Shown here one piece after another: positions 35,136 to 44,307 of a stretch of 64,000 nucleotides of DNA. Every line of letters starts with the position of its first letter. The first letter of the stretch is position 1. Under the pieces are notes generated by a model. That model did no database searches. It saw nothing but the letters and a program-made list of their open reading frames with translations, and had not been told where the DNA came from. The position numbers and the translations under genes were made by a program. The DNA comes from Firm-04 sp045596625 (GTDB taxonomy: Bacteria > Bacillota > Clostridia > Oscillospirales > Ruminococcaceae): assembly GCA_045596625.1 (NCBI GenBank), contig JAZOCU010000026.1:16555-80554 (forward strand), in the 5' to 3' direction.

Positions 35136-35721
35136 TTTTCTTTTGTCACTGCATGATAGATTGGCGGGGCTACCGCAGGACGAAGTTGAAGAACGCATGA
35201 ATTTTTATAGTGAAATGATCGATGATCGAATGGAAGAAGGGCTTACGGAAGAAGAGGCAGTTTCCGAAATCGGTTCCGTGGATGAGATTGCATCGCAAAT
35301 CGTGGATGATATTCCGCTTGCCAAACTTGTAAAAGAAAAAATAACACCAAAGAAACGGCTGAAAGCATGGGAAATCGTGCTTTTGATACTTGGCTCTCCT
35401 TTATGGCTTTCGTTGGCTGCTGCTGCATTTTGTATAATGCTTTCACTTTATATTGTGTTATGGTCTTGGGCAATTTCCTTATGGGCTGTTTTCGGTTCGT
35501 TTGTTGGCTGTGCGTTTGGCGGCGTTGTAGCAGGAATTGTCTTTGCTTGCTGCGGCAATGCTCTTACGGGGATTGCTATAATCGGTGCAGGAATTGTTTG
35601 CGCCGGACTCTCGATTTTTATGTTTTTCGGATGCAAGGCGGCAACAAAGGGCCTTCTGAGGATTACAAAGAAACTTGTATTATGGATTAAAAGCTGCTTT
35701 ATGAAAAAGGAGGAAGCGTAA
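35122..35721 (+). CDS. DUF1700 (HAAS-type) membrane protein
   Basis: A 199-residue protein with an N-terminal helical HAAS domain (FLLSLHDRLAGLPQDEVEERMNFY, EEGLTEEEAVSEIG) and three or four membrane helices from about residue 85. The ATG at 35122 is nine bases after AAGGAGG. It forms the usual trio with PadR and a DUF4097 protein, in which DUF1700 proteins are thought to be membrane partners. Confidence 0.92.
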   Translation: MTKHNFLLSLHDRLAGLPQDEVEERMNFYSEMIDDRMEEGLTEEEAVSEIGSVDEIASQIVDDIPLAKLVKEKITPKKRLKAWEIVLLILGSPLWLSLAAAAFCIMLSLYIVLWSWAISLWAVFGSFVGCAFGGVVAGIVFACCGNALTGIAIIGAGIVCAGLSIFMFFGCKAATKGLLRITKKLVLWIKSCFMKKEEA

Positions 35722-36683
35722 TGACCGAAAAAATGAAGATTTGGCTTTTGATAGCAATATCTCTTGTGGTGATCGGATCAATGATGTTTGCGGCAGTTAT
35801 GATGGTATATCATTGGGATTTTACCAAGATAAGCACAGATAAATATGAAACGAACACTTATGAGATCGGCGAAGAATTCAACGCCATATTGATGAATACG
35901 GATACTGCAAATATTCATTTTGCCGCTTCTGATGATGAGATGTGTAAGGTGGTCTGCAATGAACAGAAGAATATTAAGTATTCCGTTAAAGTGCAAGAAG
36001 GCACACTGATCATCGATGTCGTTGATGAAAGACGATGGTATGAACATATCGGCATAAATTTCAATGCATCCCAAATAAAGGTTTATCTGCCGGCAACGGA
36101 ATACACTTCACTCTGTATAAACGAAGGCACCGGAAATATTGAAATACCGAACGACTTTACATTTGGGGGCATTGACATTTCATTAAGTACAGGTACTGTG
36201 AGGTCGTTTGCCTCTGTTTCGGATTTGATGAAAATAAAGGCAAGTACGGGAGATATTCGCGTTGAAAATATATTCGCAGGAGTGATCGACCTTTCCGTTT
36301 CAACGGGCAGCGTGACTGTATCCGATGTAAATTGTGAGGGGGATGTAAAAATCAATGTTTCCACCGGCAAGACGTACATAATCGATACCAAATGCAAAAA
36401 CGTGATATCGGGCGGAAGCACGGGTGACTTCTCTATGAAGAATGTGATTGCTGAGGAAAAGGTTGCCGTAGAGAGAAGCACGGGCGATGTGAATTTTGAT
36501 GATTCCGATGCAGCCGAGATTTTCGTCAAAACAGCGACAGGTGATGTGAAAGGCAGCCTGCTCACCGATAAGGTATATATTACGCAAACCGATACAGGCA
36601 GTGTGGATGTCCCCAAAACAGTAATCGGCGGCAGATGCGAAATTATCACTGACACGGGCGATATAAAAATCACAGTAGATTGA
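35721..36683 (+). CDS. DUF4097 beta-strand repeat membrane protein
   Basis: A 320-residue protein with one membrane helix at about 8-28 and an outer right-handed beta-solenoid of repeated short motifs such as STGDIRVENI, STGSVTVSDV, STGDFSMKNV and STGDVNFDDS. These match DUF4097, the putative auto-transporter-adhesin head-like repeat. Stop of DUF1700 and start overlap by one base (TAATG). It completes the PadR operon. Confidence 0.92.
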   Translation: MTEKMKIWLLIAISLVVIGSMMFAAVMMVYHWDFTKISTDKYETNTYEIGEEFNAILMNTDTANIHFAASDDEMCKVVCNEQKNIKYSVKVQEGTLIIDVVDERRWYEHIGINFNASQIKVYLPATEYTSLCINEGTGNIEIPNDFTFGGIDISLSTGTVRSFASVSDLMKIKASTGDIRVENIFAGVIDLSVSTGSVTVSDVNCEGDVKINVSTGKTYIIDTKCKNVISGGSTGDFSMKNVIAEEKVAVERSTGDVNFDDSDAAEIFVKTATGDVKGSLLTDKVYITQTDTGSVDVPKTVIGGRCEIITDTGDIKITVD

Positions 36684-36903
36684 TCGCTGCTGAAAAGCAC
36701 TGCGGAAAATGCGGTGCTTTTCGTTATAACAAGCATATGCAATTGGTGCGATAAACAAAACATACTCCCATTCGAGGTATCATGGAAGCCGATTGGAAAG
36801 ATTCGTCGAGGTGCTTGTCGCAGCGTGCGCTGTTCTGTCAGCCGCAGTGACCGATAATGCATCTGCGTCGGTCTCAAAATGGGTGGAAAATTGAAAATGG
36901 GTC

Positions 36904-36932
36904 TTGACAAACGTGGCGGAACGTGCTATAAT
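36904..36932 (+). promoter_or_regulatory. promoter of the leucine operon
   Basis: TTGACA and TATAAT exactly match the consensus with a 17-base spacer; the T-box leader begins a few bases later. Confidence 0.88.
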
Positions 36933-36939
36933 GCAAAAC

Positions 36940-37265
36940 AATAAAGGCTGTGACGAAGCAGGAAGCCGCAATGAGTTTCTCAGAGAATCGGGGATGGTGT
37001 GAGCCCGATAAACGACTGCTGCATTCCCCTCCCTTCCGAGCCGAAAGTTCCCAAAAGTCTCTGTACTGCAGCAGAGTACGCAGTAGGGCTTTCCGTGCAG
37101 GCTACGTGAGTGCATAGAGGTTTTCTTTTGTGTAAAGACCTCGAAAAAGAGTGGCACAGCGGATGCTTTGCGGCAAACGCGTGCAATTTGAGTGGTACCG
37201 CGAGTGTATGAGGAATCTGCACCCGTCTCAAAGTTTTTGAAAAGGCTTTGGGGCGGGTTTTTGTA
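36940..37265 (+). ncRNA. T-box leader controlling leuACD-ilvN
   Basis: A leader of about 380 bases before leuA with T-box features: a stem I distal motif ggggatggtgtgagccc (36990-37005), the conserved T-box sequence agtggtaccgcg (37191-37202) whose TGG pairs with an uncharged tRNA 3' end, and an intrinsic terminator. By context the sensed tRNA should be tRNA-Leu. A CTC at 37029-37031, upstream of ccttccgagc, is my best candidate for the specifier codon, but I cannot fold the RNA to prove it. When tRNA-Leu is uncharged the antiterminator should form and the operon be transcribed. Confidence 0.85.
37221..37265 (+). terminator. T-box-controlled terminator
   Basis: Stem acccgtctcaaag with ctttggggcgggt (two G-U pairs), then ttttt. 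The 5' arm overlaps the region following the T-box sequence, allowing the antiterminator alternative. Confidence 0.85.
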
Positions 37266-37319
37266 TATGCCTGCTCCAAAAAATCGAACTGATTTTATCG
37301 ATTACGAGGAAAGGTTGTG

Positions 37320-39056
37320 ATGACTATGATGGATGCCAGTAAATATAGTGCAGGGTATTATCCTGCGCCGATTTGCTGCTTTGACTGGATGAAAAAAGAT
37401 CATATTGAACGAGCACCAATCTGGTGCAGTGTGGATATGCGTGACGGCAATCAGAGCCTGGTGATCCCCATGAGTCTGGAACAGAAGCTGGAATACTATA
37501 AGGTGTTGCTGCAGGTAGGCTTCAAGGAGATCGAAGTGGGATTTCCTGCCGCATCGGATACGGAATATGAATTTTTGCGCGCACTGATCGATCGGGATAT
37601 GATCCCGGAGGATGTGACGGTACAGGTGCTGACACAATGTCGTGAACATATTATTCGCCGTACTTTTGAGGCTTGCAAGGGTGCGCCCAGTGCGATCATT
37701 CATTTTTATAATTCTGTGAGTGTGGCGCAGCGTGAACAAGTGTTCCGTAAATCCAAGGAGGAGATCAAGCAGATTGCTGTGGATGGCGCAAGGCTTGTGA
37801 AACAGCTTGCATCCGAATACGATGGAAATTTTCGGTTTGAGTATTCTCCGGAAAGCTTTACAGGTACTGAGCCGGAATATGCCTTGGAGGTTTGCAATGC
37901 GGTGCTGGATGTACTGCAGCCCTCTGCACAGAATAATGTGATCATCAATCTGCCTGTGACGGTGGAAATGAGTTTGCCTCATGTGTATGCAAGTCAAGTG
38001 GAGTACATGAGCAAACATCTCAAATATCGTAAATATGTGACGCTTTCGCTGCATCCGCATAATGACAGAGGTACCGGCGTTGCCGATGCTGAGCTTGCGC
38101 TTCTTGCCGGTGCAGATCGTGTGGAAGGTACCTTGTTCGGAAACGGAGAACGTACCGGCAATGTGGATCTTATCACTCTTGCGATGAATCTTTATTCACA
38201 TGGTGTGGATCCGAAACTTGATTTTTCCGATATGCCGGCTTTGGTGGAGGCGTATGAACGCTGCACAGGAATGCGGGTGTATGAGCGTTCCCCCTATGCA
38301 GGTGCTTTGGTGTTTGCTGCATTTTCGGGCAGCCATCAGGATGCGATTGCAAAGGGTATGAAATATCGTGAAGAAAAACAGATGCATCAATGGAATGTGC
38401 CGTATATTCCGATTGATCCCAGAGATATCAGCCGCACCTATGATGCGGATGTGATCCGTGTAAATTCCCAGAGCGGCAAGGGCGGTATCGGATATCTGTT
38501 GGAGCAGGCATATGGTTATATTCTGCCGCCCGGTATGCGGGAGCATCTAAGCTATGTCTGCAAAGGAATTTCTGACAGGGAGCATAAGGAACTGAAGGTT
38601 TCTGAGGTGCTTGAGATCTTCAAGGCGCAGTATTTCCCGCAGGATCCGTTCATAACCGTATCCGAGGTGCATTTCTCCCGCAAAGGGAAAACCGTGGAAA
38701 CCGAGATCACGTTTTTGCAGGACGGTTGCACAACGACGTTATGTACCAAGGGTAACGGCTCGCTGGATGCTGTCAGCAATGCGCTGAAGCAGTATACCGG
38801 TGTGGAATATACGCTGCAGGTCTATACCGAGCATAGTATGCAGGAGATGGGCTCCGGCAGTGTAGCAGCAGCATATATCGGCATTCGTGATGTTGATGGA
38901 ATACTGTTCTGGGGCGCCGGAACCGATACGGATATTATTCATGCGAGCATAAGTGCTTTGCTGAGTGCATTTTATAATATGACCAAAGGAAAGGGGAACG
39001 AATGCTATGGGCATGACCATGACGCAAAAAATCTTGGCGGCGCATGCAGGTCTTGA
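37320..39056 (+). CDS. leuA: 2-isopropylmalate synthase
   Basis: First step of leucine synthesis: acetyl-CoA plus 2-oxoisovalerate. The 578-residue protein is of the LeuA type 2 form: WCSVDMRDGNQSLVIPM at the start of the HMGL barrel, KEIEVGFPAASDTEYEF, SLHPHNDRGTGVADAEL with metal His residues, and a C-terminal allosteric domain where leucine feedback acts in the family. AGGAAAGG lies five bases before the ATG at 37320; a GTG at 37317 is possible. Controlled by the upstream T-box. Confidence 0.97.
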   Translation: MTMMDASKYSAGYYPAPICCFDWMKKDHIERAPIWCSVDMRDGNQSLVIPMSLEQKLEYYKVLLQVGFKEIEVGFPAASDTEYEFLRALIDRDMIPEDVTVQVLTQCREHIIRRTFEACKGAPSAIIHFYNSVSVAQREQVFRKSKEEIKQIAVDGARLVKQLASEYDGNFRFEYSPESFTGTEPEYALEVCNAVLDVLQPSAQNNVIINLPVTVEMSLPHVYASQVEYMSKHLKYRKYVTLSLHPHNDRGTGVADAELALLAGADRVEGTLFGNGERTGNVDLITLAMNLYSHGVDPKLDFSDMPALVEAYERCTGMRVYERSPYAGALVFAAFSGSHQDAIAKGMKYREEKQMHQWNVPYIPIDPRDISRTYDADVIRVNSQSGKGGIGYLLEQAYGYILPPGMREHLSYVCKGISDREHKELKVSEVLEIFKAQYFPQDPFITVSEVHFSRKGKTVETEITFLQDGCTTTLCTKGNGSLDAVSNALKQYTGVEYTLQVYTEHSMQEMGSGSVAAAYIGIRDVDGILFWGAGTDTDIIHASISALLSAFYNMTKGKGNECYGHDHDAKNLGGACRS

Positions 39057-40266
39057 TTCTGTTGCGCCGGGACAGCTGATCAATGCAAAGCTGGATCTGG
39101 TGCTGGGCAATGATATTACAACACCTGTGGCAATCAACGAGTTTTACAAGACCGGATTCTCTGCCGTATATGATCGGGACAGGATCGCGATCGTACTGGA
39201 TCATTTTGTGCCGAATAAGGATATCAAGGCTGCGGAGCAATCGAAGCAGTGCAGAGAATTTGCCTGTACCCATTGCATCAGTCATTTTTATGATGTGGGA
39301 AAAATGGGCATTGAGCATGCACTCATTCCTGAGCAGGGAGTTGTCACTGCAGGAGACTGCATCATCGGTGCCGATAGTCACACCTGTACCTACGGTGCAT
39401 TGGGTGCATTTTCCACCGGTGTCGGCAGCACGGATATGGCAGCAGGCATGGCAACAGGAACGGCGTGGTTCAAGGTGCCCTCTGCTATTCGGGTGGAACT
39501 GTGCGGACAACTGCCCTGCAATTGCAGCGGAAAAGATGTGATCCTTACGCTCATTGGACAGATCGGCGTGGATGGTGCGCTGTATCGAAGCCTTGAGTTT
39601 ACCGGTGAAGGGATCGCGTCGCTTTCCATGGATGACAGACTTTGCATTTGCAATATGGCGATCGAAGCCGGTGCCAAAAACGGGATTTTCCCTGTGGATG
39701 AAATAACGCTTGCCTATATGAAGGATCGCTGTGAGCGTGAGCCTGTCATATACACTGCGGATGCGGATGCGGAATATGAAACGGTGATCCGGATGGATCT
39801 TTCGCAGATGATACCGATTGTAGCATGTCCGCATCTGCCGGGAAACACCAAACCTGCCGCAGTGCTTTCGGAAATCAAGATCGATCAGGTGGTGATCGGC
39901 AGCTGCACCAACGGAAGAATGGAAGATATGGAAGCGGCCTATCGCGTGCTTGCAGGCAAGAAAATTGCAGATGGTGTGCGCTGTATTATCATTCCGGCAA
40001 CCATGCAGATCATGAGAGAATGCGTGGAACGAGGCTATGTCACCGCATTTATGGATGCCGGTGCCGTGGTATCCACACCCACCTGCGGGCCTTGTCTGGG
40101 CGGTTATATGGGGATCTTAGCAGCAGGAGAACGCTGCATTGCTACCACCAATCGTAATTTTGTTGGCAGAATGGGTCATGTGGAAAGCGAAGTATATCTG
40201 GCATCTCCGCTGACGGCTGCTGCCAGTGCTTTAACAGGCTATATTACAGAATATCGGGAGAACTGA
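39007..40266 (+). CDS. leuC: 3-isopropylmalate dehydratase large subunit
   Basis: Aconitase-family enzyme isomerising isopropylmalate with LeuD. The 419-residue protein has MGMTMTQKILAAHAG, GADSHTCTYGALGAF with the first cluster Cys, and the later pair in GPCLGGYMG. This is the LeuC2 form of about 420 residues. It starts 50 bases inside the end of leuA, implying coupled translation, with gggga upstream. leuB does not separate these genes. Confidence 0.97.
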   Translation: MGMTMTQKILAAHAGLDSVAPGQLINAKLDLVLGNDITTPVAINEFYKTGFSAVYDRDRIAIVLDHFVPNKDIKAAEQSKQCREFACTHCISHFYDVGKMGIEHALIPEQGVVTAGDCIIGADSHTCTYGALGAFSTGVGSTDMAAGMATGTAWFKVPSAIRVELCGQLPCNCSGKDVILTLIGQIGVDGALYRSLEFTGEGIASLSMDDRLCICNMAIEAGAKNGIFPVDEITLAYMKDRCEREPVIYTADADAEYETVIRMDLSQMIPIVACPHLPGNTKPAAVLSEIKIDQVVIGSCTNGRMEDMEAAYRVLAGKKIADGVRCIIIPATMQIMRECVERGYVTAFMDAGAVVSTPTCGPCLGGYMGILAAGERCIATTNRNFVGRMGHVESEVYLASPLTAAASALTGYITEYREN

Positions 40267-40268
40267 TC

Positions 40269-40772
40269 ATGGAAACAAAGGGATTTGTATTCAAATACGG
40301 CGATAATGTGGATACCGATGTGATCATTCCGGCAAGATATCTCAATACACCCAATGCACAGGAGCTTGCACAGCATTGCATGGAGGATATCGATCGTGAT
40401 TTTGTCAAGCAGGTTCAGCCCGGTGATGTGATTGTGGCAGGCTGGAATTTTGGCTGCGGTTCTTCCCGCGAACATGCGCCGCTTGTCATTAAAACCTGCG
40501 GCACAGGCTGTATTATTGCCAAGAGCTTTGCACGTATTTTTTATCGCAATGCCATTAACATCGGGATGCCGATTTTGGAATGTGAGGCGGCTGCAGAAGA
40601 GATCAACGCCAAGGATGAAGTGCAGATCGATTTTGACAGCGGTATTATTACCGATCTGACGACCGGGAAATGCTATCAGGCACAGCCGTTTCCGCCATTT
40701 ATCCAGAATATCATAGCAAAGGGCGGATTGCTCGCATCTCTGAGCGCAGAGGATGACGGACAGGATACGTAA
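40269..40772 (+). CDS. leuD: 3-isopropylmalate dehydratase small subunit
   Basis: A 167-residue swivel-domain subunit: FKYGDNVDTDVIIPARYLN, DVIVAGWNFGCGSSREHAPL and ARIFYRNAINIGMPI. It starts two bases after the leuC stop. Completes the LeuCD heterodimer. Confidence 0.97.
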   Translation: METKGFVFKYGDNVDTDVIIPARYLNTPNAQELAQHCMEDIDRDFVKQVQPGDVIVAGWNFGCGSSREHAPLVIKTCGTGCIIAKSFARIFYRNAINIGMPILECEAAAEEINAKDEVQIDFDSGIITDLTTGKCYQAQPFPPFIQNIIAKGGLLASLSAEDDGQDT

Positions 40773-40844
40773 ATCTATGGTGTGATCTGAGAAAAAGGTA
40801 TCTTGTCGGAGAAATAACTTGATGTGATGTCAGGAGGATGTAAA

Positions 40845-41351
40845 ATGAATCGCTACATCATTGCGGTGCTGGTAAGAAATCAGTTTGGCGTACTGAACCG
40901 AGTGACCAGTATGTTTCGTCGTAGACAGTTCAATATCAGTGCCTTAACTGTAAGTGAGACGGAATCCAATGACTATTCTCGAATTACCGTTACATTTGAC
41001 GGTGAAGAGGGAAACAAGCAGCAATTGATCAATCAGCTGTATAAGCTGCCGGACGTCTGTTTTATGCGTGAGCTGACCGAAGAGAACTCGGTGAGCCGCG
41101 AGCTGCTGTTGATCAAAATGCAGAATGATGCCGAAAGCCGTGAAGAGATTCGGGCGGCGGCAGAGGCTTTTGGCGCAAAAACTGTTGATTACGGAAGAGA
41201 GGCCATGGTGTTTCAACTGACCGGAAAAACTCGAAAAATCGACGATTTTATCAATTTGATGCGGGATTATACGATTCTGGAGATCTGCCGTACCGGTATT
41301 GTTTCGCTGGAAAAGGGCAGTTCGACCATTCGTAAAGTGACCAATTTGTAA
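40845..41351 (+). CDS. ilvN: acetolactate synthase small (regulatory) subunit
   Basis: A 168-residue regulatory subunit with an N-terminal ACT domain (IIAVLVRNQFGVLNRVTSMFRRRQFN) and the C-terminal IlvN-type domain ending at EICRTGIVSLEKG. It binds valine in the family and controls the catalytic subunit IlvB, which is not in this window. CAGGAGG precedes the ATG at 40845. Last gene of the leucine operon. Confidence 0.95.
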   Translation: MNRYIIAVLVRNQFGVLNRVTSMFRRRQFNISALTVSETESNDYSRITVTFDGEEGNKQQLINQLYKLPDVCFMRELTEENSVSRELLLIKMQNDAESREEIRAAAEAFGAKTVDYGREAMVFQLTGKTRKIDDFINLMRDYTILEICRTGIVSLEKGSSTIRKVTNL

Positions 41352-41392
41352 CAAAAGAACCCTCAATGCGCCGGATGGATTCGTAAACAGAT

Positions 41393-41432
41393 AAAAAGAA
41401 GCCGCTTATAAAAGCGGCTTCTTTTTATATGA
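41393..41432 (+). terminator. terminator of the leucine operon
   Basis: Perfect 15-bp stem aaaaagaagccgctt/aagcggcttcttttt with an ataa loop; also suits the minus-strand tRNA-Lys. Confidence 0.9.
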
Positions 41433-41433
41433 G

Positions 41434-41506
41434 TGAGAAATGAGGGGTTCGAACCCTCGACCCTCTCCTTAAAAGGGAGATGCTCTGCCAACTGAGCTAA
41501 TTTCTC
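41434..41506 (-). tRNA. tRNA-Lys (anticodon TTT)
   Basis: Minus-strand cloverleaf: acceptor gagaaat/atttctc, D arm tagctcagttggcagagca, anticodon loop CTTTTAA with anticodon TTT, T-loop ttcgaac. CCA is not encoded. Confidence 0.96.
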
Positions 41507-41587
41507 ATAAATCAATTCAACCAGATTATTATATCACGAATCTGAGAGCTTGTCAAGTGTTTTTTCAAAAATCAAAAGCAATCGCAG

Positions 41588-41619
41588 GGAGCAGAATACA
41601 TAAAATAGAATTCTGCTCC
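41588..41619 (-). terminator. terminator after rplA
   Basis: Ten-bp stem ggagcagaat/attctgctcc just beyond the rplA stop; on the minus strand T-rich sequence follows a few bases later. Confidence 0.6.
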
Positions 41620-41641
41620 GCTACGAAAACGACCTGTTGAA

Positions 41642-42337
41642 TCAGACGCTGAACTTAGCGGTCTGTACCGGCACACCGACACCCATGGTGGATGCAACGG
41701 TGATGGAACGCAGGTAAGTACCCTTTGCAGCAGCAGGCTTTGCCTTAACAACAGCTTCTACCAGAGTGTTGAAGTTCTCCTCGAGCTTATCAGCGCCGAA
41801 GGAAACCTTGCCGATCGGGCAGTGGATGATGTTGGACTTATCCAGACGATACTCGATCTTACCGGCCTTAGCTTCAGAAACTGCCTTGGCAACATCGGGA
41901 GAAACGGTACCTGCCTTCGGGTTCGGCATCAGACCACGAGGTCCGAGCACCTTACCGAGACGACCAACAACGCCCATCATATCAGGGGAAGCGATGACGA
42001 CATCAAAGTCCATCCAGCCTTCCTTCTGAATCTTCTCTACATAGTCCATGCCGCCGACATACTCTGCGCCGGCTGCCTGGGCCTCGGCATACTTATCTTC
42101 CTTGCAGAAAACCAGTACGCGAACGGATTTACCGGTACCGTTGGGCAGAACAACTGCGCCACGAACCTGCTGATCAGCGTGACGAGAGTCAACGCCCAGA
42201 CGAATATGAGCCTCAACAGTCTCATCGAACTTTGCTTTTGCGAGCTGGCAAACAGTGCCCAGAGCCTCGTTCGGCTCGTAGAGCTTTGCAGCTTCGATTG
42301 CCTTGCGGCTATCTACATATTTCTTTCCGTGTTTCAT
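41642..42337 (-). CDS. rplA: 50S ribosomal protein L1
   Basis: A 231-residue L1 protein: MKHGKKYVDSRKAIE, the L1 signature region VLVFCKEDKYAEAQAAGAEYVG, DVVIASPDMMGVVGRLGKVLGPRGLMPNPKAGTV. The ATG at 42337 gives the usual L1 start; a GTG at 42349 is less likely. Last gene of the rpmG-secE-nusG-rplK-rplA operon. rplJ-rplL do not follow here. Confidence 0.98.
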   Translation of the reverse strand: MKHGKKYVDSRKAIEAAKLYEPNEALGTVCQLAKAKFDETVEAHIRLGVDSRHADQQVRGAVVLPNGTGKSVRVLVFCKEDKYAEAQAAGAEYVGGMDYVEKIQKEGWMDFDVVIASPDMMGVVGRLGKVLGPRGLMPNPKAGTVSPDVAKAVSEAKAGKIEYRLDKSNIIHCPIGKVSFGADKLEENFNTLVEAVVKAKPAAAKGTYLRSITVASTMGVGVPVQTAKFSV

Positions 42338-42477
42338 GTTATCGAACACTCCTTATCATCAATCGTGGTGTACCGACCGCCGGAAATGTTGCGGTCGGAT
42401 AGCGGAATGATTCCTCCCACTGGCAGACGCAGGGGCAGGCATTGGGTTCCGTTGTAAATGCTTGGAAAACGAGCCTC

Positions 42478-42903
42478 TTAGTCTGCGACGACAACGCCCA
42501 TGGAACGAGCAGTACCGGCGATCATGCTCATTGCAGCCTCGAGAGAAGCGGCATTGAGATCAACCATCTTCTGCTCAGCGATCTTCTGGATCTGATCCTT
42601 AGTGATGGTAGCGACCTTAGTCTTGTTGGGCACACCGGATGCCTTATCGATACCGCAAGCCTTCTTGATCAGAACAGGTGCGGGCGGCGTCTTGGTGATG
42701 AAGGTGAAGGAACGGTCTGCATATACGGTAATGACAACCGGAATGATGAGACCGGCATCATTCTTGGTGCGCTCATTGAACTCCTTGCAGAAGCCCATGA
42801 TGTTAACACCGTGCTGACCGAGGGCGGGACCGACCGGAGGTGCAGGGGTTGCCTTACCAGCCGGAATCTGAAGCTTTACAAAGCCGACAACTTTCTGTGC
42901 CAT
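42478..42903 (-). CDS. rplK: 50S ribosomal protein L11
   Basis: A 141-residue L11: MAQKVVGFVKLQIPAGKA, PPVGPALGQHGVNIMGFCKEFN, with the C-terminal rRNA-binding domain ending RSMGVVV. GGAGG precedes the ATG. Located between nusG and rplA as is standard. Confidence 0.98.
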   Translation of the reverse strand: MAQKVVGFVKLQIPAGKATPAPPVGPALGQHGVNIMGFCKEFNERTKNDAGLIIPVVITVYADRSFTFITKTPPAPVLIKKACGIDKASGVPNKTKVATITKDQIQKIAEQKMVDLNAASLEAAMSMIAGTARSMGVVVAD

Positions 42904-43009
42904 GGTGATTAACCTCCAATAAATGTGGTGTATGGCGGGATAACGTATTGCTTGACGTTATCTCTCCCACGGACGGGGTTGCAGTGATACTGCCCCGTCT
43001 GTCAATGAA

Positions 43010-43552
43010 TCAGTCTAAGCGGATAACCTGACTGAGGGAAAGCTCGGTCGGAGTTTCCTGACCGAACATGGATACCAATACATTGCAGATGCCGTTTTCC
43101 GCATCAATGCTTTGTACGGTGCCGGTGAAGCCATCCATTGCAGTACCTGCAATGCGGACGATATCGCCGACGCTGATGTTGACCTGTACCGCTTGTCCGA
43201 GATCCACGCCCAAAGCGGCGACCTCTTTTTCCGAAAGGGGAACAGGGTCATTGGGGTTTGAACCGACAAAGCCTGTCATACCCCGTATGGTGCGGAGCAG
43301 ATATGCAATCTCATCGGTATAAACCATTTTCACGAGAACATAGCCGGGAAAAATCTTTCGGGTGACTTCTTTTTCCTTGCCGTCTGTGATCTCGCGAACC
43401 TGCTCGGTAGGAATCTGCACCTCCACGATCATATCCTGGAGCTTGCGGTATTCCACCAGCTTCATGATGCTTTGCGCAACCTTGTTTTCGTAGCCGGAAT
43501 AGGTATGCAGTACATACCACTGTGCCGGGCCGATACCGGTTTCATTCGTCAT
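43010..43552 (-). CDS. nusG: transcription elongation/termination factor NusG
   Basis: A 180-residue protein with the NGN domain (QWYVLHTYSGYENKVAQSI, FPGYVLVKM, GFVGS) and the KOW domain (GDIVRIAGTAMDGFTGTV). It binds RNA polymerase to influence pausing and, with ribosomal partners, coupling. The ATG at 43552 is preferred over 43585 because GGTGG lies nine bases upstream. Confidence 0.98.
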   Translation of the reverse strand: MTNETGIGPAQWYVLHTYSGYENKVAQSIMKLVEYRKLQDMIVEVQIPTEQVREITDGKEKEVTRKIFPGYVLVKMVYTDEIAYLLRTIRGMTGFVGSNPNDPVPLSEKEVAALGVDLGQAVQVNISVGDIVRIAGTAMDGFTGTVQSIDAENGICNVLVSMFGQETPTELSLSQVIRLD

Positions 43553-43617
43553 TGCGTTTCCACCGCTTTCTGCGCAAAAGCGCATTTGTTGTTTTGGATT
43601 GAGTGCTCATTGGCCGA

Positions 43618-43875
43618 TTACTTGCCGCTGATTGCAAACTCGAAGAGCCACAGGAAACCTTGATCCAGCAGGAAAGTGAAGGCTGCGCACAAAAGCATGG
43701 CAGCAAACACGACTGCACTGTTCTTGAAAACGGTCTCCTTGGAAGGCCATACGACTTTCTTCATTTCCAGTCGCAGATCCTTGAACCATTTGACAATACC
43801 GTTTTGCTTTTTCGGCTTCTTGTCCTTCTTGTCGCTCTTTTCGGAAGCGGCTTTCAGCTCTTTGTCCTTTGCCAT
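43618..43875 (-). CDS. secE: preprotein translocase subunit SecE
   Basis: An 85-residue single-helix subunit of the SecYEG channel, with a Lys-rich start, the conserved WFKDLRLEMKKVVWPSKE amphipathic helix and one membrane helix (VVFAAMLLCAAFTFLL). AAGGAAC lies before the ATG. Confidence 0.97.
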   Translation of the reverse strand: MAKDKELKAASEKSDKKDKKPKKQNGIVKWFKDLRLEMKKVVWPSKETVFKNSAVVFAAMLLCAAFTFLLDQGFLWLFEFAISGK

Positions 43876-44000
43876 TGCTAGTTCCTTTCTGCGCTCATTC
43901 TGCGGATGCGGAATTTGTCATCCGAGCGCTTTCGAGAAGCAGTACCGACATTGTCCCCCAAAAGCGGGACACAGAGTCGGAAAGGGCTTCAGCTGCGTTC

Positions 44001-44150
44001 TTATTTGGTTTCCTTATGCGTGGTGTGCTTGTTGCAGAATCTGCAGTGCTTTTTCAGTTCGATTCTGTCGGGGTCATTTTTCTTGTTCTTCTTGGAAACA
44101 TAGTTCCGGCGTTTGCACTCAGTGCAAGCCAAAGTGATCTTCACTCGCAT
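44001..44150 (-). CDS. rpmG: 50S ribosomal protein L33
   Basis: A 49-residue protein with the Cys pairs of the zinc-binding form: MRVKITLACTECKRRNY and HCRFCNKHTTHKETK. AGGAGGT lies seven bases before the ATG at 44150. It is the first gene of the secE operon. Confidence 0.97.
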   Translation of the reverse strand: MRVKITLACTECKRRNYVSKKNKKNDPDRIELKKHCRFCNKHTTHKETK

Positions 44151-44307
44151 TTGTCGGCACCTCCTGTATCAGATTTTTCGCATATACAGCAGCGTTGTGC
44201 CGAATGCGAAACAAGTTTGCCTCCCTCTGTGATGCGGAGCGTTCCGGCGTTGTGCAAGCACCACACAAGCGGGATACCGATTTGCTTTTTAAGCCGTAAA
44301 TAGGCAT

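Noticed and set aside
35721..36683. Adhesin-like auto-transporter reading of the DUF4097 protein
   Set aside because: The protein has only an N-terminal membrane helix and no outer-membrane barrel, and the organism appears Gram-positive.
43876..44000. Possible tRNA-Trp between rpmG and secE, as found in other bacteria
   Set aside because: The sequence does not form a cloverleaf and lacks the T-loop motif.
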